Shown piece by piece: positions 14,896 through 28,247 of a stretch of 64,000 bases of DNA (position 1 is its first letter; the number at the start of each line of letters is the position of its first letter). The notes under the pieces were generated by a model. The model searched no databases. It saw nothing but the letters and a program-made list of their open reading frames with translations, and was not told the origin of the DNA. A program made the position numbers and the translations under genes. Source of the stretch: Climacteris rufus (lineage: Eukaryota; Chordata; Aves; Passeriformes; Climacteridae); the NCBI GenBank assembly GCA_013398175.1, contig VZRZ01006174.1, positions 186,001 through 250,000 on the forward strand, in the 5' to 3' direction.

Positions 14896-15096
14896 GCTTA
14901 GAAAGAATTGCAAGAGATTCAGCCTATGAACAAGAAGGAAAAGTTCAGTTTGTCATTGATGCAGTATATTCCATGGCCTATGCCCTGCACAACATGCATA
15001 AAGATCTTTGTCCTGGATATATTGGTCTGTGCCCAAGGATGAGCACAACTGATGGTAAAGAACTACTGAGCTATATCCGGGCAGTGAACTTTAATG
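14896..15096 (+). CDS. GRM8: Internal coding exon of metabotropic glutamate receptor 8 (partial CDS)
   Basis: The exon encodes 67 codons of the extracellular Venus-flytrap domain that binds glutamate in a Gi/o-coupled class C receptor, usually presynaptic. It starts with the last two bases of a split glycine codon and ends with the first base of another, so both introns are phase 1 and the exon is symmetric (201 = 3 x 67). The frame is open throughout. Visible landmarks are the GKVQFVIDAVYSMAYAL helix and a pair of cysteines seven residues apart (LCPGYIGLC), which in mGlu1 form a disulfide. The Lys of GKVQF (codon 14940-14942) aligns by my count with the mGlu1 Lys409 that contacts glutamate. 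The run KDLCPGYIGLCPRMS and the ending YIRAVNFNG fit mGlu8 better than mGlu4, mGlu6 or mGlu7 as I remember them. A few residues appear to differ from the human protein, as expected for a bird. The start and stop codons and all other exons lie outside the window. Confidence 0.93.
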
Positions 15097-15102
15097 GTAA
15101 GT
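15097..15102 (+). other. Splice donor of the GRM8 exon
   Basis: GTAAGT follows the exon's last base (AATG|GTAAGT) and is the consensus donor hexamer. It interrupts a glycine codon after its first base, matching the phase of the acceptor side. Confidence 0.92.
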
Positions 15103-17036
15103 TACACGTACTCTTTTTTTGCCCCTCTCTTCTTTAAATGTTTCAGAAGTGACAAGTTGGGTTTTATTCTTTATATGGGATACTTTAAGGCACGGTGGAA
15201 AACAGGATTAGAAGCAGTTCTCATTTAATCAGAACTGTGAGCTTTTCCACCTGCTCTGAAACCTCGAGTGTACTTTTCATCTTAACATTTTTCATCTTAA
15301 CATTAAGCTGGTCCCAAAAGAGGCAGATGTTAAAAATAAGAATCTGTCGATCAAAATATTCCAGTGAAAAGCTGCTATTATGGAAACAAATTGAGGACTT
15401 GTGGAGTCTTATTGACAGATTAAAATCATTTGACAGTGGTTGTTTATGTGTTTGCAAGAGAACAAATTAAAGAAAATACCCTTTTGAAAATCTCCCTCTT
15501 CTGAAATTAATTAACAATTTCCTTACATGAGCTAATAGTGAGTTTCTTTTAATTTGCATATTCAAATTTCAATTAAAACACTCAGTAGCAGTTCCAACTT
15601 CTTTACTATTTAATTGTTTTTGACTCAGTAATTTAGTGAGTTTTAACACAACTACAATATGTACTTTTAAACAGCACTATGTAATATTCTATGGAGCTGC
15701 CTCCAGGGGAAATGTAGTTATGGATGCTTATGCTCTTTAGAGCAGAGGCCAATAAAAACAGGATTAATTTGTAAATGTAGATTTGAAAAGTGTAGAACAT
15801 ACTTGATAGTGAAATAAATTTGCTGAAAACCAATATTATTTCACTAGAAGTCATAATTATTGTAGAAAATATTTACCATTATTTTACAAAGAAATTATGT
15901 GTTTTGCTTTGTTTTGGTTGGGGTTTTTATTCTTACTTGGTGGTAATTCATGTTCTACATGCCTTCTAACTATGCAGAGAGAAGCACTATCTATCACAAT
16001 TTATTCCAATGACCTCAGCTCTGAGCAGTTTTGAAAAAAGCACAAGGTCATTTTGAATTTAACTTCTGAGTGGAAGCTTTGTTTGCTTTAGGTAATGCAC
16101 CAGACTATTTGGTTGATACAAATGTTGATTAAAGTTCACAGCTTTTTCTTGCTATGCAATTTTCGTGAAAAGGGAATCCCTGTCTTCAGGAATATAAAGT
16201 TATAAGGAGACTAAATAATCCTTAGTGATTTTAAAGAACACCTGGAACATAATATGTTGCTGGCAAATGGGAAATGTTGTGATGGTGACAAAGGTAGGCA
16301 GCATATTGTAAGGTTTGCAGTGATAATTACCTAGTTTTCCAGTAGATATTTGCCTGGATCTGTGTTGTTAAAGCACAAAGTGATCTATTTTCATTTGGTG
16401 AGCATGAAAGTTTAGCATAATAAAATAAGATGTCCATTTTATATGAAACCTTCCTCTCCCTAGATAATTGTATTTCATCAATACCTGTCACGATTTCTGT
16501 TGCTGAGTCTAAGTATGGCAATAAGGGGAGATGAAAGCATTCCGGACGCTAAGAAAAATGTAACTGTTTTAGAAATAGTGATTTACTGAAAGAGAGGGAA
16601 AAAAGAAAAAAGGAAACATTTATTTGAAGTTAACTTCCTGTCCCCTGGGATATGTTAAATGTTCCCTGTACTGGGCTAGTCCCCATAATGTACTGGTGTA
16701 CCGATTTTTTAGGGTGTGGTATATGCTCAGATATTTTATTTTCTTAGTCATGCATTTGGTGGCATAAGCAGAGGATGGTCTTAAACACTTTGCTTTTCCT
16801 ATTAATCAAAAATTCTTGTTATTCAGGACAGCACTACTTCTGTGTCTGACAGAGGTGAATATTTACATAGGTTACCAGACCTCTGGTACTGGGAGTGGAC
16901 AGCAGTGCTGTGTGTCAGTTTTGATGTGCATCCTAGCCTCAATCACTGATAATGTCTTATATTAAAAATTAACTGATACATGAAAGGAAAACCCTGGCTT
17001 TCTTAGTCATTCAAGACAACATTTTTCTACCCTAGC
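15103..17036. other. GRM8 intron just downstream of the exon
   Basis: AT-rich intron. A perfect 15-bp tandem duplication, TTTCATCTTAACATT twice, lies at 15275-15304. The open frames at 15195-15470 and 15221-15457 run over each other on opposite strands and match nothing I know. Confidence 0.55.
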
Positions 17037-17440
17037 AATCACAGGATCACAGCCCTGAAGGTGGCAAGGACCTCCACCTACTCCAACCCTCTGCCTAGTC
17101 CAGTGTCAGCATAATCAGATTACTTAGGACCATGTGCAACCAGGTTTTAAATATCTACAGGGGTGGAAAATCCTCCAAAATTCTGAGTAATCAATCACAG
17201 TATATGATCATATTCACAGTAAAAAAAAAAAAAATTCTTATGATTAAACAACTTTTCCTGTGTTTCAGAATTAAGCCTCTATTCTTCAGGGTGATAGTAA
17301 TTTGTAATATCAAGAAGTAACTGGCATTTTTAAGACAGGCACTTTTTCCTTTTCTTCAATATAAATTTCCTCACATGATCCTACCCTTATGCATATTAAA
17401 CCAACTTCTCACCTCACTTCAGTATATCCCTCTTCACCCA
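17037..17440 (-). mobile_element. Old CR1 LINE fragment, reverse orientation
   Basis: The plus strand begins with AATCACAGGATCACAG and then GGCAAGGACCTCC, CTCCAACCCTCTGCC and a decayed block ending GGTGGAAAATCC. This is the order seen reading into a CR1 3' untranslated region from its end. A poly-A stretch at about 17221-17234 interrupts it, and similarity fades near 17400-17450, so the right limit is approximate. The divergence suggests an older insertion than the one at 53911. Confidence 0.72.
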
Positions 17441-18797
17441 TGTAGTAATGAGTAGGTTCAAGTTCAATTAACATGCTGACACATTCAACTTAGTGGGTTT
17501 CACCTCCCAAAGTGTGATCTGAATTTTTAAGGACATCTGTCTGTCTTATGCAGGATATTTGCAAGGGTAACAAAACACACATATTTCTGTTTATTGGAGT
17601 AACTGTTTTGCTTTGGATTGAAAGAAATCACTTGGAACTGTATTTAATTTTGTTTACTTGGTTTATCTCAATTTACAAATTATAAAGATTCATTTCCCTG
17701 AAGGATTCATCTGTGTAATATTCCATGACACCTTCATGACTGAAGGGTTATCATAACCAGCAGCACACAGTGTACTGATGTGATTGATAAGACATTTGTT
17801 TCTGCTTAGATATTCTTTCAGTTGTATGCTAAATGCAGAAAATCTCACAGTTCATCACGATTTTAAATGGGACAGAATTTGATTTGTAAAAGAAATAAAG
17901 AAATTTATTTGTACATGGGATGTGAGTTACTGTTGACTCTAGACTCCTGTTTTACTATTGTTTGTGTTTTTCATAGGACAGCTAGGAAACTGTGGTATAT
18001 AAAATCAATTCCTTTTCATTTATAATGGGCATTTTAATAATTCATTTAATTTAATAGGAAAGGAAGCCTCTAACATGTAACTGGTACAGCTTATTGCTGT
18101 GTACATCTAAAGAGTTTTTAAACAATAGGAAAATATAAAAGCGGTGTGCTGAGATATGGCACTCTCAGTACCTTGGGTTCTTGGTCACTTTTAGTGGACC
18201 ATAGCCAGCCCATTCAGTTTCTTTGATCAATGAATACTTAGACCTTTTGAAAGTTTCATGGTCCTACTTGTCCTTCTTTTTCCCAGGCAAAAAGTGAATA
18301 TTACCATTTCAGATTTTTTTTTTTAATAAGGTGCCACATTTTAACTACCACTCTTTGTATCCAAATGAGATATTTATGTGAAACTGGTATTTTGTATTTA
18401 AAGTTATGTAAAGGGAATAGTTTTTCTCTTAATTAGGTTTATAAATGGTGATGTGCACAATAGTGTAATTGTGGCATGATTTAATATGTTCTCCTATCAC
18501 ATTGCTCTAGTGTTCTCATTCTGTTTAACTTCATTATTCTGTCTACAAAACAAGCAGATGTTTTATAAGAGTTTTTATCCTGGCATGTGCTGAGTGCTTC
18601 ATGAGAAGTGCTCTGTTGAATTCAACATAAGTGCTCATCATTTAACAGAAACGGGACTTGAGCATGCATTTGTGGTGGATGGAAGTGTTTCAAAGGCAGT
18701 TTTGTTTTGGTTTTAAGAAAAAGATTTATGTTTGTACTTCTTTCCAGACAAATAACTACAGCATGGATACAGTGCTATTTCTTGGGTGGGAATAAAA

Positions 18798-18817
18798 CTC
18801 TCTCTCTCTCCCTCTCA
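18798..18817. repeat. Short (CT)n microsatellite
   Basis: About twenty bases of CT dinucleotide with a single interruption. TCTC-rich and GTGTGTG sequence follows to about 18870. Confidence 0.8.
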
Positions 18818-19222
18818 CCTCTTTTGTGCGTGTGTGTCAATGTCTCTCTCCTCCCAATGTCTCTCTTTGTAGGCAGTATAGGGTAGCTGGTTTTTGCCGA
18901 CCTTTCGTCATACATTTGTATTTATATTTACATTAACACGTTTTAGTACTTTTAGGGATAAAGGTCCCACACTGTAACACAATATATTTACAGATATTAC
19001 TATATGAGTCTTACACTTATAAAGATAAGGGCAGAACTGGACCTGTACTCATATACTTGCAAACAGACATCTTATTTACCTTGGTGGGCCATTTATCCTG
19101 GGGAGTAATAGGGACACTTGCTACTTTGACTTTTTTTAAGGGACGGAGCAGGGATAAATGAGAAGGGAGCAGAGAACAGGTGGAAGCACTGGCTCCCCTC
19201 TGCCATCAGTGCTTAGGTAAAT

Positions 19223-19268
19223 GTTGCTGCAACAACATTTGCAGCAACAACTGGGAGGTTGCTGCAAC
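19223..19268. repeat. GTTGCTGCAA hairpin with a third copy
   Basis: GTTGCTGCAA at 19223-19232 pairs perfectly with TTGCAGCAAC at 19239-19248 across a 6-nt loop. A further direct copy of GTTGCTGCAA lies at 19258-19267, so the right arm can pair with either copy. Each arm contains the palindrome TTGCAGCAA or its complement. No known RNA family is recognised. Confidence 0.65.
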
Positions 19269-19398
19269 ATCGCTTCCCCCTCCTGGTGAAGAAAAGACTT
19301 GAAATATATTCTAAGTGTGAGAGCTTTTCTTTGGTCTTCTCTGGGCAACATAAAGCAACTATGTTGCTTGCTCAGATTTTGTGACAAATCTACAATAA

Positions 19399-19567
19399 CA
19401 CTGGAACAGGCTGTTTAAAAAAATTGTGGAATCTTCATCCTTGGAGACACTCAAAAGCTGGCTGGACACAGGCAACCTGCTCTGACTGAGCCTGTTCTAA
19501 AAAGAGGGGTTGAAGTAGGTGATTTCCAGAGTTCCCTGCCCACCTCAGTCATGCAATGATTCTATAA
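19399..19567 (+). mobile_element. CR1 LINE 3' end, forward orientation
   Basis: The segment starts CACTGGAACAGGCTG and passes through a TTGGAGACACTCAAAAGCTGG block, an AACCTGCTCTGACTGAGCC block and a GGGTTGAAGTAGGTGATTTCC block. It ends with ATGATTCTATA, the typical CR1 3' terminus. Only the last roughly 170 bp are present, the usual strong 5' truncation. It is the only CR1 copy in the window in the same direction as GRM8. Confidence 0.85.
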
Positions 19568-22500
19568 CGTTAGCTGGACTTGAAAGAAAGAAAAATATAT
19601 CACCTAACCCTGCTTTACAATGTTTTACTCTATTCTTCTGGAACTAATTTCATAGTCTGAGTGGACGAGTAAGCCTTGCTGTTATTTGTTTTTTAGGTAT
19701 GTTAATTTAAAGCCTTTGAGAAAAGATTAATTTCGGCTGAACACACAGAGACACACACACATGCAGCATTAACCCCGTTTAAAAAAGAAACATCCAAAAA
19801 ATTAATCCTAAAAGGGCAGAATATCTGGGAATGGGAATAAAAGAACAGAAGCTAGCAAGCTAACTGAAAATAAGGTGTCAACTAAAATAAAAACTAATAA
19901 TCACTCTACATTGTATTTTTTATCTGAGAAAAGAGTACCTTTTAAAAAAAATGCATTTAAAAATAACCCAGAAAACCCAGAAGAATGAGATTTCTTATAA
20001 AGAATTTTGAACCCCCTAGAGAATCATTATTGTGGAATCAGCTGTTTACAAAATTAATCTTCTTCTGCTATCTTTTGAAGCTGCTAAGACATCAATCTAT
20101 GCAAAACTCTCCTGACTTAATATTCAGCTCAGACTGTTTAAAATGTTTTCTTCAAGAAAGCTGACACCTCTCTATTCTTTCACTGAGTACAAAATTTGCA
20201 TTCTCAAATCATTATTTATCATTAAAACAGAAGCTTTAAAATGATGTACTTTCAGGATGATAAGTTTTGACATTTTTTTGAGGCATTAAGCACAATAGAA
20301 CAAAATGTCCCACTTAAAATGTACTGGTGCCATGCTCCTCTCTCAGATTTTTAAAATTCCTACTCTCTAGCCTACAACTACCAATAGAGAAAAAAACCTT
20401 TTAAAAATAATTTAAATAGGGCACATCTTGCATTTTTTGCAAGTTATCAGTTCTTATACACAGCTCATAATTTAAAAGTTTGTACCATCAGAAACATTTA
20501 GGATCATATGATGCCACTGGTACCATATTATGATAGGGTCAAAAAACTAAGTATAATGTGAGATAATAGCAGATGAGTAGATTAGATATGGACAAATAAG
20601 ATTAACAATGATTTGGGAAGGGCTGAACTCTGCTGACCTTGCTAGGATTCACTGTGATAGCAAATCTAGTTTTGCTAATCTGTACTATCCTGAAAAAATA
20701 GATACTGCTTTCAGCTGCAGAAGAGGGAGTGGCAGGGAGAATGTCTGCTGCAGTTTTATTAAGACCTGTGATGTTTTTATGTCATAATTAAATCACATAT
20801 TATAATTCTATGTAATTATTTTTTAAAATCTTGGTGGTACAGAGGAATATTTGAAAACACATCCAAAGCTTAAAATAACCTGAATTAATAAAATCCAAGA
20901 ATTCAAAATTCTTTTCATGTGCTTTTGTCATGGTTTCAAAGGTGTCTGACTTGGCTTGTGAATGCATTGGGGACTACGGCACTTGTAACAAAGAATCCTG
21001 ATGTCTGTTTTCCTGACCCTTTATGTTAAATGAATAAAGGAGTTGTTACCACTGTTGATTTATTATTGGGAATTAGCAGGGAATGATTTAAAATAAATTC
21101 TGCTTGGGCATGCTAATTATTTTAATGGAATTAATCCAGGTGTCTGTACAAGAAACTAAAAATTTTATCACTCTCAATGGATTTAGGTAATACATGACCA
21201 TAATGTAAGCAAGTGTAGCAGGCAAATCTTGGAGCTGCTGCAATTCTGAGGTACCTCATGAACACATGTGATTAAAATCACTGATTATGAAAATGCTGGG
21301 TGTGAAATTAGAAGGTAGAACCTAAAAGCAAGTGCAATTTATAGCTGTGCTCTTGCTCGCATACAGATCTTAAGTACTGATAAATTGAGCAATATATATG
21401 CTCCACATACAAAATTCATGATGCAGAACTTGACTGAGGTCAATTCTGTTTTGAGAAACAAGGTCTAATTCATAAAGTATTTTAATAATTAATATGTAAG
21501 GCATGGTGATAAAGGATTTACTCTCATTACTCAATGAAAATTGATTCGCATCTCCTGATAGGTAAGGATATTAAGATATATCCTTTCTAATATGATCAAG
21601 TGAAAAAGTCAAGCTGTAGCAAGCAGTAGTACAAATTAACTCTTGTAATTCCAAGTGAAAAAGTATCTGAATGCAAAGAAACTGGATCCACACTGCATGT
21701 ATTTTTTTACCTTTTAGTCTGTGTAAGAAACATCACAGTTTTAGTTCTCCAGATTTTTAAGCCCTTTGGATGTCTTTACCTTTATTAACAGGAAGAAGGC
21801 CTGCCACATGTTTTGAGGAAAAGAATACCTTGGAAAGCTTCCTAACATGAATGTTTAAATTTAAAATCTTGTCTTAAATCTACCAAATCAAGTAAGAATG
21901 TTTGTACAAGTTTTTAATTTTCCCACTTGTTGATTTATAACCTGTTTGGTAAGACAACTGTTGTTTGAGTCATCACGACAGATGTTAGGGGAAATGGATT
22001 GTTTTTAATACCTCTGTAACTGCTTAATATGGCCTTTTTTTATTTTCCTACAACAATTTTTACATACAAAATGAAATTACACATTAGAGAGGATATTAAA
22101 GAAAAAGGGAATAATATTTTGTCAATCGTATTAGATAGTATAAATAAGCTGCATTTATAATTCATTCATGTAAAAAGTTATCTATCTAGTAATGACCTAT
22201 AGGTGACAAACTCAAAAAATAATGTAATTCTTTAGGAAAGAAACTATCAACATATTACCATAGTTTTAATATAAGAAGAAAATTTGGGTGTAGACAAAAA
22301 AAAAAGTTTTCATGTAATAATGATGGTTGAATATTCCATCAATCACTTTTATTTTCTCTCAATGAGCAGTACATATTTAGATGTTAGGCTATCATAAAAT
22401 ATATATCTTCCAAGTTTCTTACAACATCCTTGCAATGTGTGAAATATAACTTGATTAGGTAGCTTGCTGGTAAAAGGAATTTACACAGAAATAGGAGTGT

Positions 22501-25500
22501 CTAGTTAAGTCTGTCCTTGCAAAAGCACAAAAATTTTCACAGTTTTTCAAGCAATAGTTTTGTTATGTCTCTGTTCCTGCAGTGCTATTTTATATTAGCA
22601 ATTCTAGGTGTATGTTATCTGCATATCTCCTTGTAACATTTTTCCACATTTTTTAACTTAAAAGAAAATATGGATTCAGAGTTGCTAAAGGTGTTTGTAA
22701 TTAGAATTTACCAATATGACAAACGATAAAGAAGTAGAAACTTTGATCTATTGATGTTAAATTAATCAAGGAAAAATGGTCCTAAAAAATTATTACAATA
22801 TTTTTTTTCATTTTAATCTGTGATCTTGTCCTAAAAGCACAATAACATTTAAATATTACAGCAGACAAATTGATGCTGGTTACTACTGTTCAGAAGTTTC
22901 CAATGCTTGGAAGCATTAAAATCTAATGAGTCAACCTTAATGCTCTGAGATTTTGAGTATTTAACTTAATTGAATTATCTCATCCTTTTTATCTCACATT
23001 CTGGAATGGAATAATGTCATTCAGTTTGCACAAATATTTCTTGAAAAGTAAATATTAAATTTTCCCTGTTCTTTGGTTGAAAAAGAAAAAATCCATATTC
23101 TAACCAGAAAATCTCAGAAATACTGTTTATCAACACTTGGCTTATAAGGTTTCAACTGTACTAAATTCAATAGAATGTTTAGTGTTTATTTTAATGGATC
23201 TGCAATACAGGTGTTCATCACCCATACTGGAAACCAGCTGTGAAAAATTAGTCACCCTCACAGTTTTAGAGGATTCCTGAAAAGATAAGAAAAAGGAAAA
23301 TACAGGTCAATTGGCAAGGAAATACATAGAAAAGAGTTCAGCAGCACAGTAAGAGAGAGTCCTTGACATTCACTAAATGAATATTTCCCTGGGAGCTGTA
23401 TGTTTTTCAGTGGAAAGGCAAGGGAGTTTGTGTTTGCTTGTGGCAGGCAGAGGATAGAATTTGCACAGACTTAGTGGAAAGAAAGCACCTATATATCACC
23501 TGTGCACTGTACCCTGCTGCCTGCTCAGAATTTCTTTTTTTTTCAAGGTTTGCCATATATATGCTCATCAAACTCTTTAAGATGAGAAGAAATGCAAAAT
23601 TCTGTGTCTTACGAAGACCTCAGCAATAGATTGCTTCCTTTAGACTGTAAAGCCAAGCAAACAGGTATCATCACAGAAGACACATTATTACTCACTCTGA
23701 GCTCCAGCTGGATCAATGTTTGTTTTTCCCATTTGACTCTGCAGCTACCCTAAGACTACCCTGGCCTTGCTCCAATATAGCTTGATCTTGAGTTCAGAGA
23801 CAAAAATGTATTGGCAGGGTTCCTGTGTCACATATAACCACATTTTATAAATATATCCCTAGGTAGCATCAAGTCACAGCTCATACTATGGCCAGTTATG
23901 GTAGCTGTGTCCCACTTTTTAGAGGTGATTATTATGCATTTTAAAGAAAAGCAAAAATGATAAATGGAACCTCAAGTCATCATCTGCATGCAGGATACGC
24001 AGCTACAGGGCAGTTAGACTCCTCAAAACATGCCAGACTGCGCAAACTTGAAAGGCTTATTTAGTGCAGTCTTTGGTGTGGTTCTTCCAAGTCCTACCCA
24101 GAGATCTGAAGAGAAAGCCTCAGGATATTAGAGTCCACTACTTATCATGTTAGAGAAAAACAACTAAAAGTGCTTGAAAATAATCCTTATATTGACATAC
24201 AGCCACTGTGGGAAGGTTTCTGCCAAGCTAGCTGGCTTTTAAAGGCTCCAGCTCCTGATAGTTACAAATTGTTGTATTGATCCTCCTTTATGCATGGACT
24301 AATTGCAGTTCAAACACTGAAATATTTTTCTGTTTGTCACTTTCACCATTCCTTACCAGCAAAGGATATTGTTTATGCACAGTGTGCTTAGGCTAGGTTT
24401 CATTCTTACCCAGGCATAAAATGCACATGGTTTTGTTCTTGTTGTAGTAAGTGAGTTCTTCTAAACCTTGTATAGTGAAACAGAAAATTCTGAGGAATAT
24501 GTAAAATAAAAAGAAAGCAATGTTCAAGCAGATGTTCCCAAACCTAAGTTGTTCATTCAAGTTCTTAATGTATGCATCAATTTGCACAGCAAATATGAAG
24601 GGTTAAGGTGTGGTTTAGAGATAGTGTTTGAATGAATTATTGCGTGTTACATAGACACAACTGGCTGTTGTGTTTGGGCAGGGCTCCCTTGTGCCAAAGT
24701 AGTGCCGTGTCAGCAGAGCTGAGAGTTGTGTCCCCCAGCATCCAGGATCCCTGTGAGTTTGTAGCTGCATTTCTCTTGATTTCTGCCCAGAGGGGACAAC
24801 ACAGATCAGAGAAATAGGCAAAAAATGAGTGTGACTCTCACTCTTGGATTTGAGCTGTAATGTGAGTGAAGAAGAAGCTGTGTGCCTCACTGGTTGGGCT
24901 AAGGATCTTCTGAAGAAGGGAGTGTAAAAGCTGGTCCTTCAGTAACTTAGAGGTGCAAATTGGTGCCACTCGGACAGTTCTTAAATAAATTCAACTCAGA
25001 TCATGGTCACTAAAACAGTCATCTGAAGTCTGGCCCTTCCTGGTTTTCCCTGTCTTATAAAAATGCTGTCCTGTTTTATATGGATGATTTTCAGATTGTG
25101 AAGTTCTTGGAGTCTGTAATAGCACAGACCTTGTAAATGTAGATGTACATTGGCTAAGTAGGAGGTGATCAAGAAAGGAAATAATTCTCCTGGGGTTCAG
25201 TGTCTTCAGAGATTGCACATAGATCTTTTATTAAGGCTTATATATGAAAAATTAATATAGATATATTTTTATAAATTTTACCTTTATTTTCTTGATTTTA
25301 TGTGTCCTTCTGCCACTTCTAAAGTTGTAAAGACAACTGTGAATTTTCTTAGCTGTTCTTCCTTGCTACCGCTACAATTGCTTCTTTGTCCTCTGTCAGA
25401 GGTCCTGCTGTCAGAATCAATAACAACCAGATCAATGAAAGAATATTTCTGAAAATGTAAATCTTTTATCTTCATGGTCCTGACTTGCAAACAGTTTCTA

Positions 25501-28241
25501 ATGAAATATTAAATAGGAATGAACACAGATCTTGATATGAATTGCAGGACAGAGATGTAACAAGAGGGGTTCTGAGTAGGGAAATGTTGAAGGATGATGA
25601 AACCTGACAATAATAGAAAACTGTGGCAAAAGCACTGAGGGTGAGAACAAATGAACATGACTCCTATAGAACAGGTCTCAAGCCCCTGCCTGAACCATAT
25701 GATTTGTTGCTAGGAAATGGAAAGCAATAAGGTTAGGCACAGAAAAGCAGAAGGGCTTATAACTTCAGCAGATTGACACACTACAAATATTGAACACTAC
25801 ATAGATTAGAGACAAGGACTATTTATATGGCATTGCTTTTTTTCGTGTTCCCCCCATGAGAAATAGCAGCAAACAGTACAGACACATGATGATGTAGGCA
25901 ATAAACGGTGCAGTTTTTCCTAGCATTGTCAAAGGTAGTAGCAAAACCACTATGATGTATTGGGTTTGCCTTATTTTGTGTGTGTCATGCAACTAGATAC
26001 AGTGGAAGAGGGGTAAAATATAGAAATGGAATAATAGAGGAACATAGAGACTTTAGCTATTCAAATCTTACAGACACTGTAGGAATAGAATTCAATTTGT
26101 TTCACATTAGATATGAAGAGTGCAGATGTCTACCTGTGAACTAGTTGATTACAGAGCTTTTACAGTGAATGGAGAGAAAGTAATTTAGTAGGGCATAATT
26201 CATTTTACCATTTAATTCTCTAAAATATGCCAGATGACTTGTTCTCTAGAGATGCTTCCACTGACAGCAGAGAAAAATCTATAAAACTTTATCAGCTTTA
26301 CTTATCTATTTCCAAAAACAGGTGAGATTACTCCAATACTACTCTGGTTTTTGGGGAAAATTGAGCTGGAGGGTAGAAGCTAGGAATAAAGTGATGATAT
26401 TATCGTAAATCACCTGAAAGTTGCCTAGCAAATGAAAGAAGAAATGGCGGAAACTTAGAGTCTGTGCAAAAGTCATAAAATAACACTATTTTTCATAGAG
26501 ATAATAGTCTAATTATCAGTAACAAATCCGGTAATAATAACCATAAATTATTTAATGATAAAATTAGACTATTATTTTGTGTCTGTTTTAAAAACAATGG
26601 AAGGAGAAGCAACCAAGCCATATGCAATTCTTCCTAGCATGTACAGAGATTGTACAGACTAATTAAGATACAACCAAATGCTAAAATCTCCATACAGACA
26701 AAACTATTAATGTTGAAGAAGATTGTTTAAATGCATCTTGTGAAACAGGATTTTAAATTATACCAATATGAAAGCACCTTTAAAACTGAAAATAATCTCT
26801 AGGTTGCAAAGCTTACAAAGGGAAGGAAGAGGAGGAAGCAGTTCAGGAAAAATAAAAATAAAATTTATCAAAAAAGTCTACCAAAACTGATAGGAAAAAT
26901 TGTGTATAAAAACATGTAAATGCAGACAATAACATATTGTGTGTCTGTAGTACATTTAGACAAGTAATTCTGACAGTAAGTGACAGGATTTGACAAGGCT
27001 GGGGAACTGAACATTACACAAAAAAAGAATGCATGGGAGAAAGCAACAGTACTTACAAAGCTATTTATTATTTGGAACTTTAGCAAACTGGAGAAGTTAC
27101 CTGGGGACAAGAATTCATTGTGGTAAAAGAGTCTTCTATTTAATTCTAGAGACTCCGGGGAACCCTATGAGATAATGTTATTTTTCAGTTGCCATATGTC
27201 AACACCCTGCTAAGAAAGAGAGGAACTTTGACAATCGTGGCTAGAGAAATGAGATGAGGAAAAGACATATAATTCATTGTTCTGTAGCATTCACCCTTTC
27301 CATCCTTATGGCATCTCTCCATCCAGAGCAAAATGACAAAGCATTTCCAAGAAAGAATACAGTATATTCCAATAAATATATGTATAATAATTTGATGCAT
27401 GAATGAAAAAGAAATAAGAATGAAAATGTATACAGAAAGTTGGACACTAGATTTAGAAGAGATTAATTCAAAAATTTAATAACGAGCTGTCTTTCATGAC
27501 TTTATATCATGGCCTGTTTAGGGATCTGAGGAGATCTATATAAAATCATGACAAGATTTACTGCTCTGAGATTATAACAAGGAAGGTCTACAAAATCAGA
27601 TTGGAGAAAAGTTTGGATAATGTAGTGAATCCAAATATAATTATATTAAAGATAAAAATAATTTTACAACATTACAGAGGTTATATCCTTAATGTGCCTG
27701 AAGAAAGCAACTGAAGAGAAAGGCAGGAATCTGGGATGAGACTTATCTGAATTGTTACACATTTTCTCTTCTTTTGTATCTAGAAATAGAGGCACTCTGT
27801 ACTCTTAGCAAAGTTCTTGTTATTAGCCTGTAAATGCCTCAGGATATACATATAATCTTTTATTTCCTCAGTTCCTAAGATTACGCAAATTCTGCCATGT
27901 GTTTTTTGCCCTCATTCCATGATACCAGTATATCCCATCCATCTTCATGATATTGTTACATTTCATTAGGACATTCTGTGCCCCCAAAGGGCCTTTTTTA
28001 ACCCCTTGAGGGAATAGTCACTGGTGAAAACATCAAAATTTTCCAAAGTAGACTCTGAAGAACTGTACAGGAAACCCACCAATACCCAGACAGTTTCAAC
28101 ACAACCCATTTGATCTCCTTTTTGATCCAGTTTATAGTCCAGCTACTGATCCCCACCTTTTCAATTTTAATCAATTATCTCCTATGGAATAAATTTCTGA
28201 AATCCAGAGAGATTATATCTGTCATGCTTTTTTGTAAATAA
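19568..28241. other. Downstream GRM8 intron, 19.6-28.2 kb
   Basis: AT-rich intron without recognisable exons. It contains an inverted-repeat pair at 26501-26575. The stretch 21040-21160 is dense in TAATTA-like motifs and could be conserved non-coding DNA, but that is only a guess from composition. Otherwise I see nothing to annotate. Confidence 0.5.
26501..26575. repeat. Inverted repeat with 14-bp perfect arms
   Basis: ATAATAGTCTAATT at 26501-26514 is the exact reverse complement of AATTAGACTATTAT at 26562-26575. With one indel the pairing extends inward several more bases. The 47-nt interior is AT-rich. It could be a remnant of a short non-autonomous DNA transposon or a chance AT-rich palindrome; there is no clear target-site duplication. 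Confidence 0.6.
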
Positions 28242-28247
28242 GTAAAT
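28242..28247. repeat. Target-site duplication, left copy (GTAAAT)
   Basis: This hexamer is identical to the one at 28821-28826 on the other side of the LTR. Six bases is the duplication length usual for ERVK-type (class II) integrases. Confidence 0.85.
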
